Source: Actinomycetota bacterium
Lineage (GTDB): Bacteria; Actinomycetota; Thermoleophilia; UBA2241
Reading direction: 5' to 3'
Assembly (NCBI GenBank): GCA_003157715.1
Contig: PMKK01000175.1
Coordinates: 1 to 5,038, forward strand
Length of the DNA: 5,038 nucleotides
Shown here: positions 1 through 5,038 of the stretch, in pieces
How positions within the stretch are numbered: position 1 is the stretch's first letter
Layout of the letters: each line of letters begins with the position of its first letter
Made by a program: the position numbers and the translations under genes
The notes under the pieces: generated by a model
Told to the model about the DNA's origin: nothing
The model's database searches: none
What the model saw: the letters and a program-made list of their open reading frames with translations, nothing else

Positions 1-1
1 G

Positions 2-322
2 ATCGTCTGCTCGATGCTCTCGGCGGCCGGATTTGAGGTCACCGACGTGGGCTGCGACGTGGCCCCCGAGACCTTCGTGGCCAAATGCGCGGAGGTCAAG
101 CCCGACCTGCTGCTGCTTTCCGCCCTGCTGACCACCACCATGCCCAACCAGCAGAAGACCATCGAGGCCCTGAAGGCCGCCGGTCTGCGCGAGGGCGTCA
201 AGGTCATGATCGGCGGCGCTCCCACGACCCGCGCCTGGGCCGACGAGATCGGCGCCGACGGCTACGCCGAGGACGCCATCGAAGCCGTGACGGCCGCCAA
301 GGGCCTGCTGGGCGTCGCCTAA
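2..322 (+). CDS. Corrinoid (B12-binding) methyltransferase protein, 3' part only
   Basis: The last 106 residues of a cobalamin-binding protein are visible; the reading frame is open to the left edge, so the ATG at position 14 is internal and not the start. In this family (MtbC/MttC/MtaC-like and MetH-like corrinoid proteins) the protein carries a cobamide cofactor that takes a methyl group from a substrate-specific methyltransferase and passes it to a second acceptor in the cytoplasm. The visible part holds the rest of the Rossmann-like B12 domain: the IVCSMLSAAGFEVTDVG strand-helix segment that normally follows the DxHxxG cobalt-ligand motif, the SxL motif (SALL, visible residues 40-43), the Gly-Gly motif (IGGAPTT, 70-76) and the usual ending GADGYAEDA. 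The DxHxxG histidine should lie just upstream of the window and cannot be confirmed. Such proteins usually sit beside an MttB-like or MtaB-like methyltransferase, which may be upstream. The family call is firm; the methyl donor is unknown. Confidence 0.93.
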   Translation: MVCSMLSAAGFEVTDVGCDVAPETFVAKCAEVKPDLLLLSALLTTTMPNQQKTIEALKAAGLREGVKVMIGGAPTTRAWADEIGADGYAEDAIEAVTAAKGLLGVA

Positions 323-396
323 GGCAGCCGCTTCAGGCGCTTGAAGGCGAGGCCGCGGTCGTCTACCGGCGGTCCGGCCGAGCTTGCGACCCGGTG

Positions 397-436
397 GGGG
401 GCGCGCGGCGCGCCGCAAGGCGCGCCGCGCGCCCCC
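397..436. terminator. Perfect 18-bp GC hairpin with GCAA loop between convergent genes
   Basis: Arm GGGGGCGCGCGGCGCGCC (397-414) is the exact reverse complement of 419-436, separated by GCAA (415-418), a GNRA-type tetraloop in the + strand RNA. The pair G396/T437 could add a wobble. It lies 74 nt after the corrinoid gene stop and 88 nt past the TetR gene stop, so both convergent transcripts would run into it. No T-tract follows on either strand, so it is not a classical intrinsic terminator. A U-less terminator, a transcription barrier or an RNA 3'-end protecting stem are the plausible roles. The structure is directly visible; the function is inferred. Confidence 0.6.
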
Positions 437-524
437 TCGCCGAGGATCTCAGGACCTGCGCGTCGTCGTGCCCGCCGTTGCGGCCGACGCGGGGAGGCCA
501 TCGGATCGGGCCCCAGGTCGCCGC

Positions 525-1202
525 TTAACCGTTGGGCGCTCCCGGCAGCGAGCGCTCGAGCATCCTGGCGAAGGCCCGATACGGCGGTCCAAGATCGAAC
601 CCGGGGTTGAGCGCCGCCTGGATGGCGAGTCCGTCGATGACGGCGCTGAGCACCTGAGCGAGCCCGAGGAGGTCGGGGTCGGCCATGGGCTCGGACTCGT
701 CCTTCAGCCCTAGCCACTCGAGCTTCACGCTCCAATACCACTGGTAGAGCCGCGCGACGCGGCGCCGTAGCACGTCGTCGCGCAGGACGTAGGGCAGGAG
801 CTCGAAGAACACCTTGAAGTCGTCGTCGGCGGCGGCCAGGCGCCGCATCTCCGAGACGACGCGCTGGGTACGCTCGCCGGGCGCGACGTCTCTCATGCGG
901 TCCAGCGAGACGAGGTATTCGTCGTGGATGACCGAGTCGAGGACCGCGGCGACGAGCCCGGCTTTGTTGTCGAAGTAGTAGGAGACCATGGCCTTGTTCT
1001 CGCCGGCCCGTTCGCTCACGGCCTTGAGGGTGAGGGCCTCGAAACCCTCGTCGGCGACGATCTCCTTGGCGGCGACCAGCAGCTTGCGGGCCGTCTTGGG
1101 AAGCCCCGGCAGGGGATCATCGAAGGCGAAGCGCGGGCGCGCCGGGGCTGCCGCGCGGCGGCCTGCTCCAGGTGTCCTGAACGCCGCCCTGTCGGTACTC
1201 AC
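525..1202 (-). CDS. TetR/AcrR-family transcriptional regulator
   Basis: A 225-residue one-component regulator of the usual TetR size. The N-terminal DNA-binding domain covers about residues 36-90: helix 1 LLVAAKEIVADEGFEALTLKAVSERAG, then the turn and recognition helix ENKAMVSYYFDNKAGLVAAVL, the typical SxYYxFxxKxxLxxxV pattern. The rest (about 95-225) is the helical ligand-binding and dimerisation domain, with VIDGLAIQAAL (188-198) resembling the last helices of BetI/TetR_C_6-like members. Start choice: the frame extends in-frame to an ATG at 1250, but GTG at 1202 has a near-perfect Shine-Dalgarno GAAGGAGG (1217-1210) with a 7-nt spacer, and the extra 16 residues would be unconserved Arg-rich sequence. 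Residues 1-35 before the domain are low-complexity and poorly ordered. The gene is divergent from the FAD oxidoreductase and convergent with the corrinoid gene. It probably represses itself and the divergent gene; the ligand is unknown. Confidence 0.93.
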   Translation of the reverse strand: MSTDRAAFRTPGAGRRAAAPARPRFAFDDPLPGLPKTARKLLVAAKEIVADEGFEALTLKAVSERAGENKAMVSYYFDNKAGLVAAVLDSVIHDEYLVSLDRMRDVAPGERTQRVVSEMRRLAAADDDFKVFFELLPYVLRDDVLRRRVARLYQWYWSVKLEWLGLKDESEPMADPDLLGLAQVLSAVIDGLAIQAALNPGFDLGPPYRAFARMLERSLPGAPNG

Positions 1203-1209
1203 GAGCCCC

Positions 1210-1217
1210 CCTCCTTC
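1210..1217 (-). promoter_or_regulatory. Shine-Dalgarno site that sets the TetR GTG start
   Basis: Read on the minus strand this is GAAGGAGG, complementary to the 16S rRNA 3' end, with 7 nt before GTG (1202-1200). It lies inside the longer open frame that begins at the ATG at 1250, so it argues for the shorter protein. Confidence 0.8.
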
Positions 1218-1284
1218 GGCCGCGCGCCTGACCCTCGCGTGTCGGCGCACCCGACGATCGCGCCGGACCCAACGCGTAAGGGGT

Positions 1285-1306
1285 GCTAATTGACCGACCG
1301 ATTAGC
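1285..1306. promoter_or_regulatory. Candidate TetR operator, GCTAAT-N10-ATTAGC
   Basis: A 22-bp quasi-palindrome: outer arms GCTAAT (1285-1290) and ATTAGC (1301-1306) are perfect inverted repeats, and the inner TGACCGACCG keeps partial symmetry, so 16 of 22 positions match the reverse complement. Size and symmetry suit a TetR dimer or pair of dimers. It sits 82 nt upstream of the TetR start and 119 nt upstream of the FAD oxidoreductase start, in the divergent region. A TTGACC (1290-1295) inside it could act as a -35 element, but no good -10 follows (TACGCC at 1312 with a 16-nt spacer is weak). Binding by the adjacent TetR protein is inferred from position. Confidence 0.6.
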
Positions 1307-1425
1307 GTCCGTACGCCATCTTAGCAGACGAAGGCGCGGCCTACGAGGGGCCGCACCGATGATCGTGAGGCCGCTATGACATACTGTCGCCACCTGCCAA
1401 ACCCTTCGAGGTCACGGGAGCTCCG

Positions 1426-2784
1426 ATGACGCACATCACCGAACCATCGCGCGATACTCCGGTGCTGTGCGAGACGGAGGTGCTCGTCGTGGGCGGCGGC
1501 CCCGGCGGGCTCGCGGCGGCGCTCGCCGCCGCGCGGGCCGGCGCGCGGACCACGCTGCTCGACCGCTACGGCTGCTTCGGGGGCGTCATCTCGCAGGTGG
1601 GGGTCGACAGTATCGCCTGGTACAGGCACGAGGGCACGGTCGACCTGGAGGGCATCGGCATCGAGTTCGAGCAGCGGGCCCGGGCCATGGGCGGTACGCA
1701 GCCGGAGTCCCAGTCGCTGAGCGAGGCGCTCGACCCGGAACTCTTCAAGGTCGTGGCCGACACCCTGCTGCAGGAGGCTCGCGTCGAGCCGCTGCTGCAC
1801 TGCCTGGCCACCGAGCCGATCGTCGACTCCGGCGTCGTCACGGGGGTGGTCACCGAGAGCAAGTCCGGCCGGCTGGCCGTCCTGGCGCAACGGGTCATCG
1901 ACGCGACCGGCGACGCCGACATCGCCTGGCGTGCCGGGGCTCCCTGCCGCAAGACTCCGGTGGGCGAGATGATGGGTGTCACCGTCATGTTCTCGTGCTC
2001 GGGCGTCGACAAGCGGCGGTTCCTCGACTACGTCGCCGCCAGCCACCCGACCTACGGGGACTGGGGACGGTGCTGGGCCATCGAGACGACGGGCAAAGAG
2101 GACGACCTCTTCAGCCCGTACCTCCAGGAGCCGTTCGATCAGGCTCGCAGAGAGGGGATCATCCCCGAGGGCGCCGGCAGCATCGGCGGCACCTGGGGCC
2201 ATATCACCGACGCCGGCGAAGCGACCTCTCTCAACATGGTGGTGATGGCGGGCTGCGATTGTACCGACGTGCGCGACAGCACGCGAGCCGAGATCGAGGG
2301 CCGCCGCCAGGCGCTGCTGGCGATCGAGGCGCTGCGGCGCTTTGCCCCAGGCTTCGAGCAGGCTCGGCTGCGCTCCTTCGGCATGACCCTCGGCACACGC
2401 GACTCGCGCAAGATCGTGGGCCGCTACGAGCTCACCGCCGGCGACGTGCGCGGCGAGGCGCGCTTCGATGATGCGGTCGGCATCTTCCCCGAGTTCATCG
2501 ACGGCTACGGCATCCTGATCCTGCCCACGACGGGACGCTACTTCCAGGTGCCCTACGGGATCCTCGTACCGCGTGGGGTCGAGAACCTCCTGGTCGCGGG
2601 GCGCTGCGTGGCGGGCGACCAGATCTCGCACGCAGCGATCCGCAACCAGATGTGTTGCGCCGTGACCGGCCAGGCCGCGGGCGTGGCCGCCGCCGTGTCG
2701 CTGGCGGATGGCCGCAACGCCGGCGACGTCGACGTCCGGCGCGTCCAGGCGGCACTCAGAGACCAGGGCGTCCGGCTCGACTGA
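1426..2784 (+). CDS. FAD-dependent oxidoreductase (FAD_oxidored type)
   Basis: A 452-residue soluble flavoprotein, full length for this family. The N-terminal dinucleotide fold is clear: TEVLVVGGGPGGLAAALAAA with GxGxxG at residues 23-28, an acidic D46 ending strand 2 (LLDRYG), then CFGG (50-53). A second FAD-contact motif is DATGDADIA (159-167). Further family hallmarks are TRDSRKIVGRYELTAGDV (324-341) and the C-terminal GRCVAGDQISHAAIRNQM with TGQAAGVAAA (414-423), which closes the FAD site. It lacks a signal peptide and CxxCxxC iron-sulphur motifs, so unlike HdrA-type relatives it is a plain flavoprotein. The substrate cannot be read from sequence; members are often encoded next to ABC importers and catabolic enzymes. 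It starts at an ATG with GGGAG 5 nt upstream and is divergent from the TetR gene. The downstream transporter has its own promoter candidate, so the two may be separate transcripts. Confidence 0.9.
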   Translation: MTHITEPSRDTPVLCETEVLVVGGGPGGLAAALAAARAGARTTLLDRYGCFGGVISQVGVDSIAWYRHEGTVDLEGIGIEFEQRARAMGGTQPESQSLSEALDPELFKVVADTLLQEARVEPLLHCLATEPIVDSGVVTGVVTESKSGRLAVLAQRVIDATGDADIAWRAGAPCRKTPVGEMMGVTVMFSCSGVDKRRFLDYVAASHPTYGDWGRCWAIETTGKEDDLFSPYLQEPFDQARREGIIPEGAGSIGGTWGHITDAGEATSLNMVVMAGCDCTDVRDSTRAEIEGRRQALLAIEALRRFAPGFEQARLRSFGMTLGTRDSRKIVGRYELTAGDVRGEARFDDAVGIFPEFIDGYGILILPTTGRYFQVPYGILVPRGVENLLVAGRCVAGDQISHAAIRNQMCCAVTGQAAGVAAAVSLADGRNAGDVDVRRVQAALRDQGVRLD

Positions 2785-2989
2785 GGCCGGCTCGGCGACG
2801 GATACGCGGCAAGCGAAGGTGGGCAGCGAGGACAGCGCCGAAGACGGCGGCGCCTGAGGGCAGCGGGGCGGAGCTCGGTTCGGCGCCGCGTCCGGTTGCA
2901 CATCTGTTGGCACAGCGGCATCCAAGCCGAGTATTTGGCTGTTGGGGCGAGATCGCGCAGAACAATCATCCTCTTGTCGGCGGTCATCT
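2785..2989. other. Intergenic stretch after the oxidoreductase, little recognisable
   Basis: I see no credible gene here. Open frames in it lack ribosome-binding sites and have Arg/Pro/Ala-rich translations typical of out-of-frame GC-rich DNA. A short inverted repeat, GCGCCG (2835-2840) with CGGCGC (2848-2853), could form a 6-bp stem with a 7-nt loop and might help end the oxidoreductase transcript, but it lacks a T-tract. The sequence becomes visibly more AT-rich from about 2930, towards the promoter. Confidence 0.4.
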
Positions 2990-3006
2990 GCTAACTAACC
3001 GGTCAA
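2990..3006. promoter_or_regulatory. Possible second TetR-type operator upstream of the transporter
   Basis: The sequence GCTAACTAACCGGTCAA resembles the operator candidate at 1285-1306. Its left part matches GCTAATTGACCG at 10 of 12 positions, and its right part CGGTCAA is identical to a stretch of the reverse complement of that site. It has a 6-bp palindromic core ACCGGT (2998-3003). It ends 6 nt before the -35 box of the transporter promoter candidate, a normal place for a regulator. Full symmetry is lost on the right side, so it is weaker than the first site. Confidence 0.35.
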
Positions 3007-3012
3007 ACTCTA

Positions 3013-3041
3013 TTGCCAGACTGTTGGCGCGTGTGTATGGT
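3013..3041 (+). promoter_or_regulatory. Sigma70-like promoter for the ABC transporter operon
   Basis: TTGCCA (3013-3018, 5 of 6 to TTGACA) and TATGGT (3036-3041, 4 of 6 to TATAAT) are separated by the ideal 17 nt. They lie in the locally AT-richer part of the gap, about 84 nt before the binding-protein start. Transcription would begin near 3048, giving a leader of about 77 nt. A short repeat, GCCA (3015-3018) with TGGC (3025-3028), overlaps the -35 and spacer but is too short to call. Confidence 0.55.
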
Positions 3042-3124
3042 GACGGGAATCGGGACGAAGCGTCGTCGTGCAGCTCCGCCCCATTCTCATCGTTGAGCAA
3101 AGCTCTTACAGGGGGAGTCACGAT

Positions 3125-4810
3125 ATGGCTGACGAGAACTACGCACGGGAATACGGGCACCATCTGGTCGAGGAAGTCCTGAACGGCCACATGACGCGGC
3201 GCCAGCTGCTCGTCCGCGCCTCGGTCTTCGGCCTCTCGGCGACCGTCATCGCTCAGCTGCTCGCGGCCTGCGGCTCGTCGGGCGGCACGAGCGCGTCGCC
3301 GTCGGCGGCGGCCAGCGGCAGCGCCCTTCCGGCGGTCGTCACCGGCGGCACCTTGAAGGCCGTCATCCCGCCGCCGCTCAAGGCGCTCGACCCGATCACC
3401 ATCTACGACCAGGGCGGTATCGTCCTCGTCTACCAGATCGCCGAGTACCTCATCGATCTCACCAACGAGAACGCGCTGAAGCCCAAACTCGCGCTGAGCT
3501 GGGCGCCCAACACCAAGGGCGACGTCTGGACCTTCAAGCTTCGCCAGGGCGTCACGTTCAACGACGGCAGCCCCTTCGAGGCGGCCGACGTCGTGGCCAG
3601 TATCGAGCGTGTCATCAACCCCAAGAGCGGTTCGGGCGCCCTCGCCGCCCTCGCCGGCATCCTGTCGCCCGGCGGCACGAAGGCAGTCGACACGCACACC
3701 GTCCAGTTCAACCTCGACAAGCCGTTCGCCGACTTCCCGTACCTGGTGAGCGCGTCGTCGTACAACACCGCCATCCTGCCCCGCAACTACGCCGGCAACT
3801 TCCAGAAGAAGGCAGTGGGCACGGGCCCCTGGATGCTCAAGAGCTTCGTCACCAACCAGCACGTCACGCTCGTCAAGAACCCGAACTACTGGGGCAAGGA
3901 CGCCCAGGGACGCCAGCTTCCCTACCTCGACCAGCTCGAGTTCGCGCTGGTCACCGATACCTCGGCGGCCAACCTCCAGCTCCAGTCGGGCGCGGTCGAC
4001 GTGCAGCCGCAGACGGTCTTCCAGGGTGGCGCCTCGGTGCTGAGCGATGCCAGCCTGAGGGTCGACGTCTACCCGTCGACCGGCATCCGCGAGCTCGCCT
4101 TCAACGTCAACAAGACTCCCTGGCAGGACAAGAAGGTCCGCCAGGCGGTCGCCTACTCGCTCGACCGCAAGGCCATCAACCAGGCGCTGTACGGCGGGCG
4201 CAGCAACCTCGGCTACGACACCTTCTGGGAGCCCACGGTCTTTCCGGGCAGCCCGACTCCGGCGGTGCGGGCCCAGGACTACACCAAGGCCAAGCAGCTC
4301 CTCTCAGACGCCGGACATGCCAGCGGCCTCGATGTCACGCTGACCGTCGCCAACTACCTCGAGAACCCGGCGTTCGCGCAGCTCATCCAGGCCCAGTGCA
4401 AGCCGGCCGGCATCAACGTCAAGATCAACGAGATCAGCTACAACGCGATCTACGCGGGCTCCAACAGCACCACGCCGTGGCTCAACGCGCCCGAGGTCAT
4501 CGTCGAGTGGGGCAGCCGGCCGACGCCGGGCGTCTACGCGCAGGCCATGCTCCTGCCGACCAGCGCCTGGAGCTCTTCGCACTGGAACAACAAGGACTTC
4601 GTCACCGCCTTCAACCAGTACGAGTCGACCACCGACGAGACCAGCCGCACGACGCTGGCCACCAAGCTGTCGTCGATCCAGCAGGACGAGACGCCGATCG
4701 TGGTGGCCTTCTACATCTCCCAGCTGCGTACGCAGAAGAAGAACGTGTACAACATCCAGGGCCCGGGCTCGTTCTACTTCGACGTCAGCCAGGCCTACAT
4801 GACGAAGTGA
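3125..4810 (+). CDS. ABC transporter substrate-binding lipoprotein, family 5
   Basis: A 561-residue extracytoplasmic binding protein of the SBP_bac_5 (DppA/OppA/NikA-like) family, which captures peptides, nickel chelates, opines or other small solutes and hands them to a DppBC-type permease. Export signal: MTRRQLLVRASVFGLSATVIAQLLAAC has twin arginines at 25-26, a hydrophobic core and a lipobox LAAC with the lipidated Cys49, so it is probably a Tat-exported lipoprotein. A Ser/Gly/Ala linker (50-70) follows. Family motifs are LKPKLALSW (117-125), the signature region GVTFNDGSPFEAADVVASI (142-160), GTGPWMLKSF with LVKNPNYWG (232-257) and VRQAVAYSLDR (338-348). Start: the frame is open further up to a GTG at 3068, but ATG 3125 has GGGGGAG (3111-3117) with a 7-nt spacer and gives a normal signal peptide. 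A permease gene follows after 46 nt. The ligand cannot be predicted. Confidence 0.95.
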   Translation: MADENYAREYGHHLVEEVLNGHMTRRQLLVRASVFGLSATVIAQLLAACGSSGGTSASPSAAASGSALPAVVTGGTLKAVIPPPLKALDPITIYDQGGIVLVYQIAEYLIDLTNENALKPKLALSWAPNTKGDVWTFKLRQGVTFNDGSPFEAADVVASIERVINPKSGSGALAALAGILSPGGTKAVDTHTVQFNLDKPFADFPYLVSASSYNTAILPRNYAGNFQKKAVGTGPWMLKSFVTNQHVTLVKNPNYWGKDAQGRQLPYLDQLEFALVTDTSAANLQLQSGAVDVQPQTVFQGGASVLSDASLRVDVYPSTGIRELAFNVNKTPWQDKKVRQAVAYSLDRKAINQALYGGRSNLGYDTFWEPTVFPGSPTPAVRAQDYTKAKQLLSDAGHASGLDVTLTVANYLENPAFAQLIQAQCKPAGINVKINEISYNAIYAGSNSTTPWLNAPEVIVEWGSRPTPGVYAQAMLLPTSAWSSSHWNNKDFVTAFNQYESTTDETSRTTLATKLSSIQQDETPIVVAFYISQLRTQKKNVYNIQGPGSFYFDVSQAYMTK

Positions 4811-4856
4811 CGCAGGCGCGTGACATCGAACAGAGACTGACGTAAGGGAACCCGGG

Positions 4857-5038
4857 ATGGCGCGCCTCATCGGTCGCCGGCTGCTTCTCATGGTGCCGAC
4901 GCTGATCCTCGTGTCGATCCTCGTGTTCGCCCTGGCAGAGGTTCTGCCGGGCAACGTGGGGCGCTTCATCCTCGGCCCCTACGCCACGCAATCGGCCGTC
5001 GACCGGCTCAACCACAGCCTGGGCATGGACAAGCCCAT
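4857..5038 (+). CDS. ABC transporter permease (DppB/OppB type), 5' part only
   Basis: The frame starts at ATG 4857 with AAGGGA (4844-4849) 7 nt upstream and stays open to the right edge, giving 60 complete codons. The translation begins MARLIGRRLLLMVPTLILVS and continues with a hydrophobic first membrane helix (about residues 8-28), then LPGNVGRFILGPYATQSAVDRLNHSLGMDKP. This matches the start of DppB/OppB permeases, where a basic cytoplasmic start, TM1, an LPGD-like motif, a LGxxAT segment and a LGLDxP-like motif occur in this order; here the motif reads LPGN instead of LPGD. It would form the inner-membrane channel with a DppC-type partner and two ATPases, presumably encoded next. It lies 46 nt after the binding-protein gene on the same strand with no terminator between, so the two probably form one operon. 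Confidence 0.92.
   Translation, partial: MARLIGRRLLLMVPTLILVSILVFALAEVLPGNVGRFILGPYATQSAVDRLNHSLGMDKP

Larger units (their letters stand above)
1203..1425. other. Divergent intergenic control region
   Basis: This 223-nt gap separates the TetR gene (-) from the FAD oxidoreductase gene (+). It contains the TetR ribosome-binding site, the 22-bp operator candidate, and near its right end a possible -10 element CATACT (1380-1385) with no convincing -35. The ribosome-binding site of the oxidoreductase is GGGAG (1416-1420), 5 nt before ATG, and is part of the 8-bp palindrome GGAGCTCC. I could not place either promoter with confidence. Confidence 0.55.

Noticed and set aside
331..346. Small inverted repeat CTTCA-N6-TGAAG just after the corrinoid gene stop
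   Set aside because: The 5-bp stem is too short to claim a terminator next to the far stronger hairpin at 397-436.
85..528. Plus-strand open frame overlapping the corrinoid gene end and the hairpin
   Set aside because: It is out of frame with the corrinoid gene, Arg/Pro/Ala-rich, and runs through the perfect hairpin; no ribosome-binding site.
1375..1385. Possible -10 elements TATGAC or CATACT upstream of the oxidoreductase
   Set aside because: No acceptable -35 box lies 16-18 nt upstream of either, so I do not list a separate promoter.
1321..2925. A 534-codon open frame on the minus strand covering the entire FAD oxidoreductase gene
   Set aside because: It is antisense to a gene with clear family motifs, has no ribosome-binding site, and its translation is a repetitive Ala/Arg/Asp/His-rich sequence. 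Long antisense frames are expected in GC-rich coding DNA.
2652..3182. Plus-strand open frame bridging the oxidoreductase end and the binding-protein start
   Set aside because: It overlaps both genes in another frame, has Arg-rich shadow composition in its first half and crosses the promoter region; no start signal.
2984..3862. A 292-codon minus-strand open frame over the promoter and start of the binding-protein gene
   Set aside because: The translation is low-complexity Arg/Asp/Val/Gly-rich with no domain, and it lies antisense to well-supported family 5 binding-protein sequence.

Overview
The window is a GC-rich piece of a bacterial chromosome (roughly two-thirds G+C, strongly GC-biased third codon positions) with a catabolic or transport character. 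The codon bias, the Tat-type lipoprotein signal on the binding protein, and the Ser/Gly/Ala-rich linker after its lipobox suggest a high-GC soil lineage such as Actinomycetota or Chloroflexota. This is inference: no rRNA or other marker gene is present.

Layout, left to right. (1) Positions 2-322 (+) are the 3' end of a corrinoid (vitamin B12-binding) protein of the methyltransferase corrinoid-protein family; its 5' part lies outside the window. (2) A convergent intergenic gap (323-524) holds a perfect 18-bp GC-only hairpin with a GCAA loop, probably a shared transcription barrier or terminator. (3) Positions 525-1202 (-) encode a TetR-family regulator with a GTG start set by a very strong Shine-Dalgarno sequence. 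(4) A divergent control region (1203-1425) contains a 22-bp quasi-palindrome, GCTAAT-N10-ATTAGC, the best operator candidate for the TetR protein. (5) Positions 1426-2784 (+) encode an FAD-dependent oxidoreductase of the FAD_oxidored type. (6) A 340-nt gap (2785-3124) holds a good sigma70-like promoter (TTGCCA-N17-TATGGT) preceded by a site resembling the TetR operator candidate. (7) Positions 3125-4810 (+) encode a Tat-exported lipoprotein of the family 5 (peptide/nickel/opine) ABC substrate-binding proteins. (8) From 4857 to the right edge (+) is the start of a DppB/OppB-type permease, so the transporter operon continues beyond the window.

A working model, which is inference: the ABC system imports a small, perhaps N- or O-methylated compound; the flavoprotein oxidises it or a product; the corrinoid protein belongs to a neighbouring methyl-transfer (demethylation) system; and the TetR protein senses the substrate and controls the divergent oxidoreductase and possibly the transporter. 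The families are all known. The most interesting parts are the regulatory sites and the possible functional link between corrinoid chemistry, the flavoprotein and the importer. I saw no tRNA, rRNA, CRISPR array, insertion sequence or phage feature.
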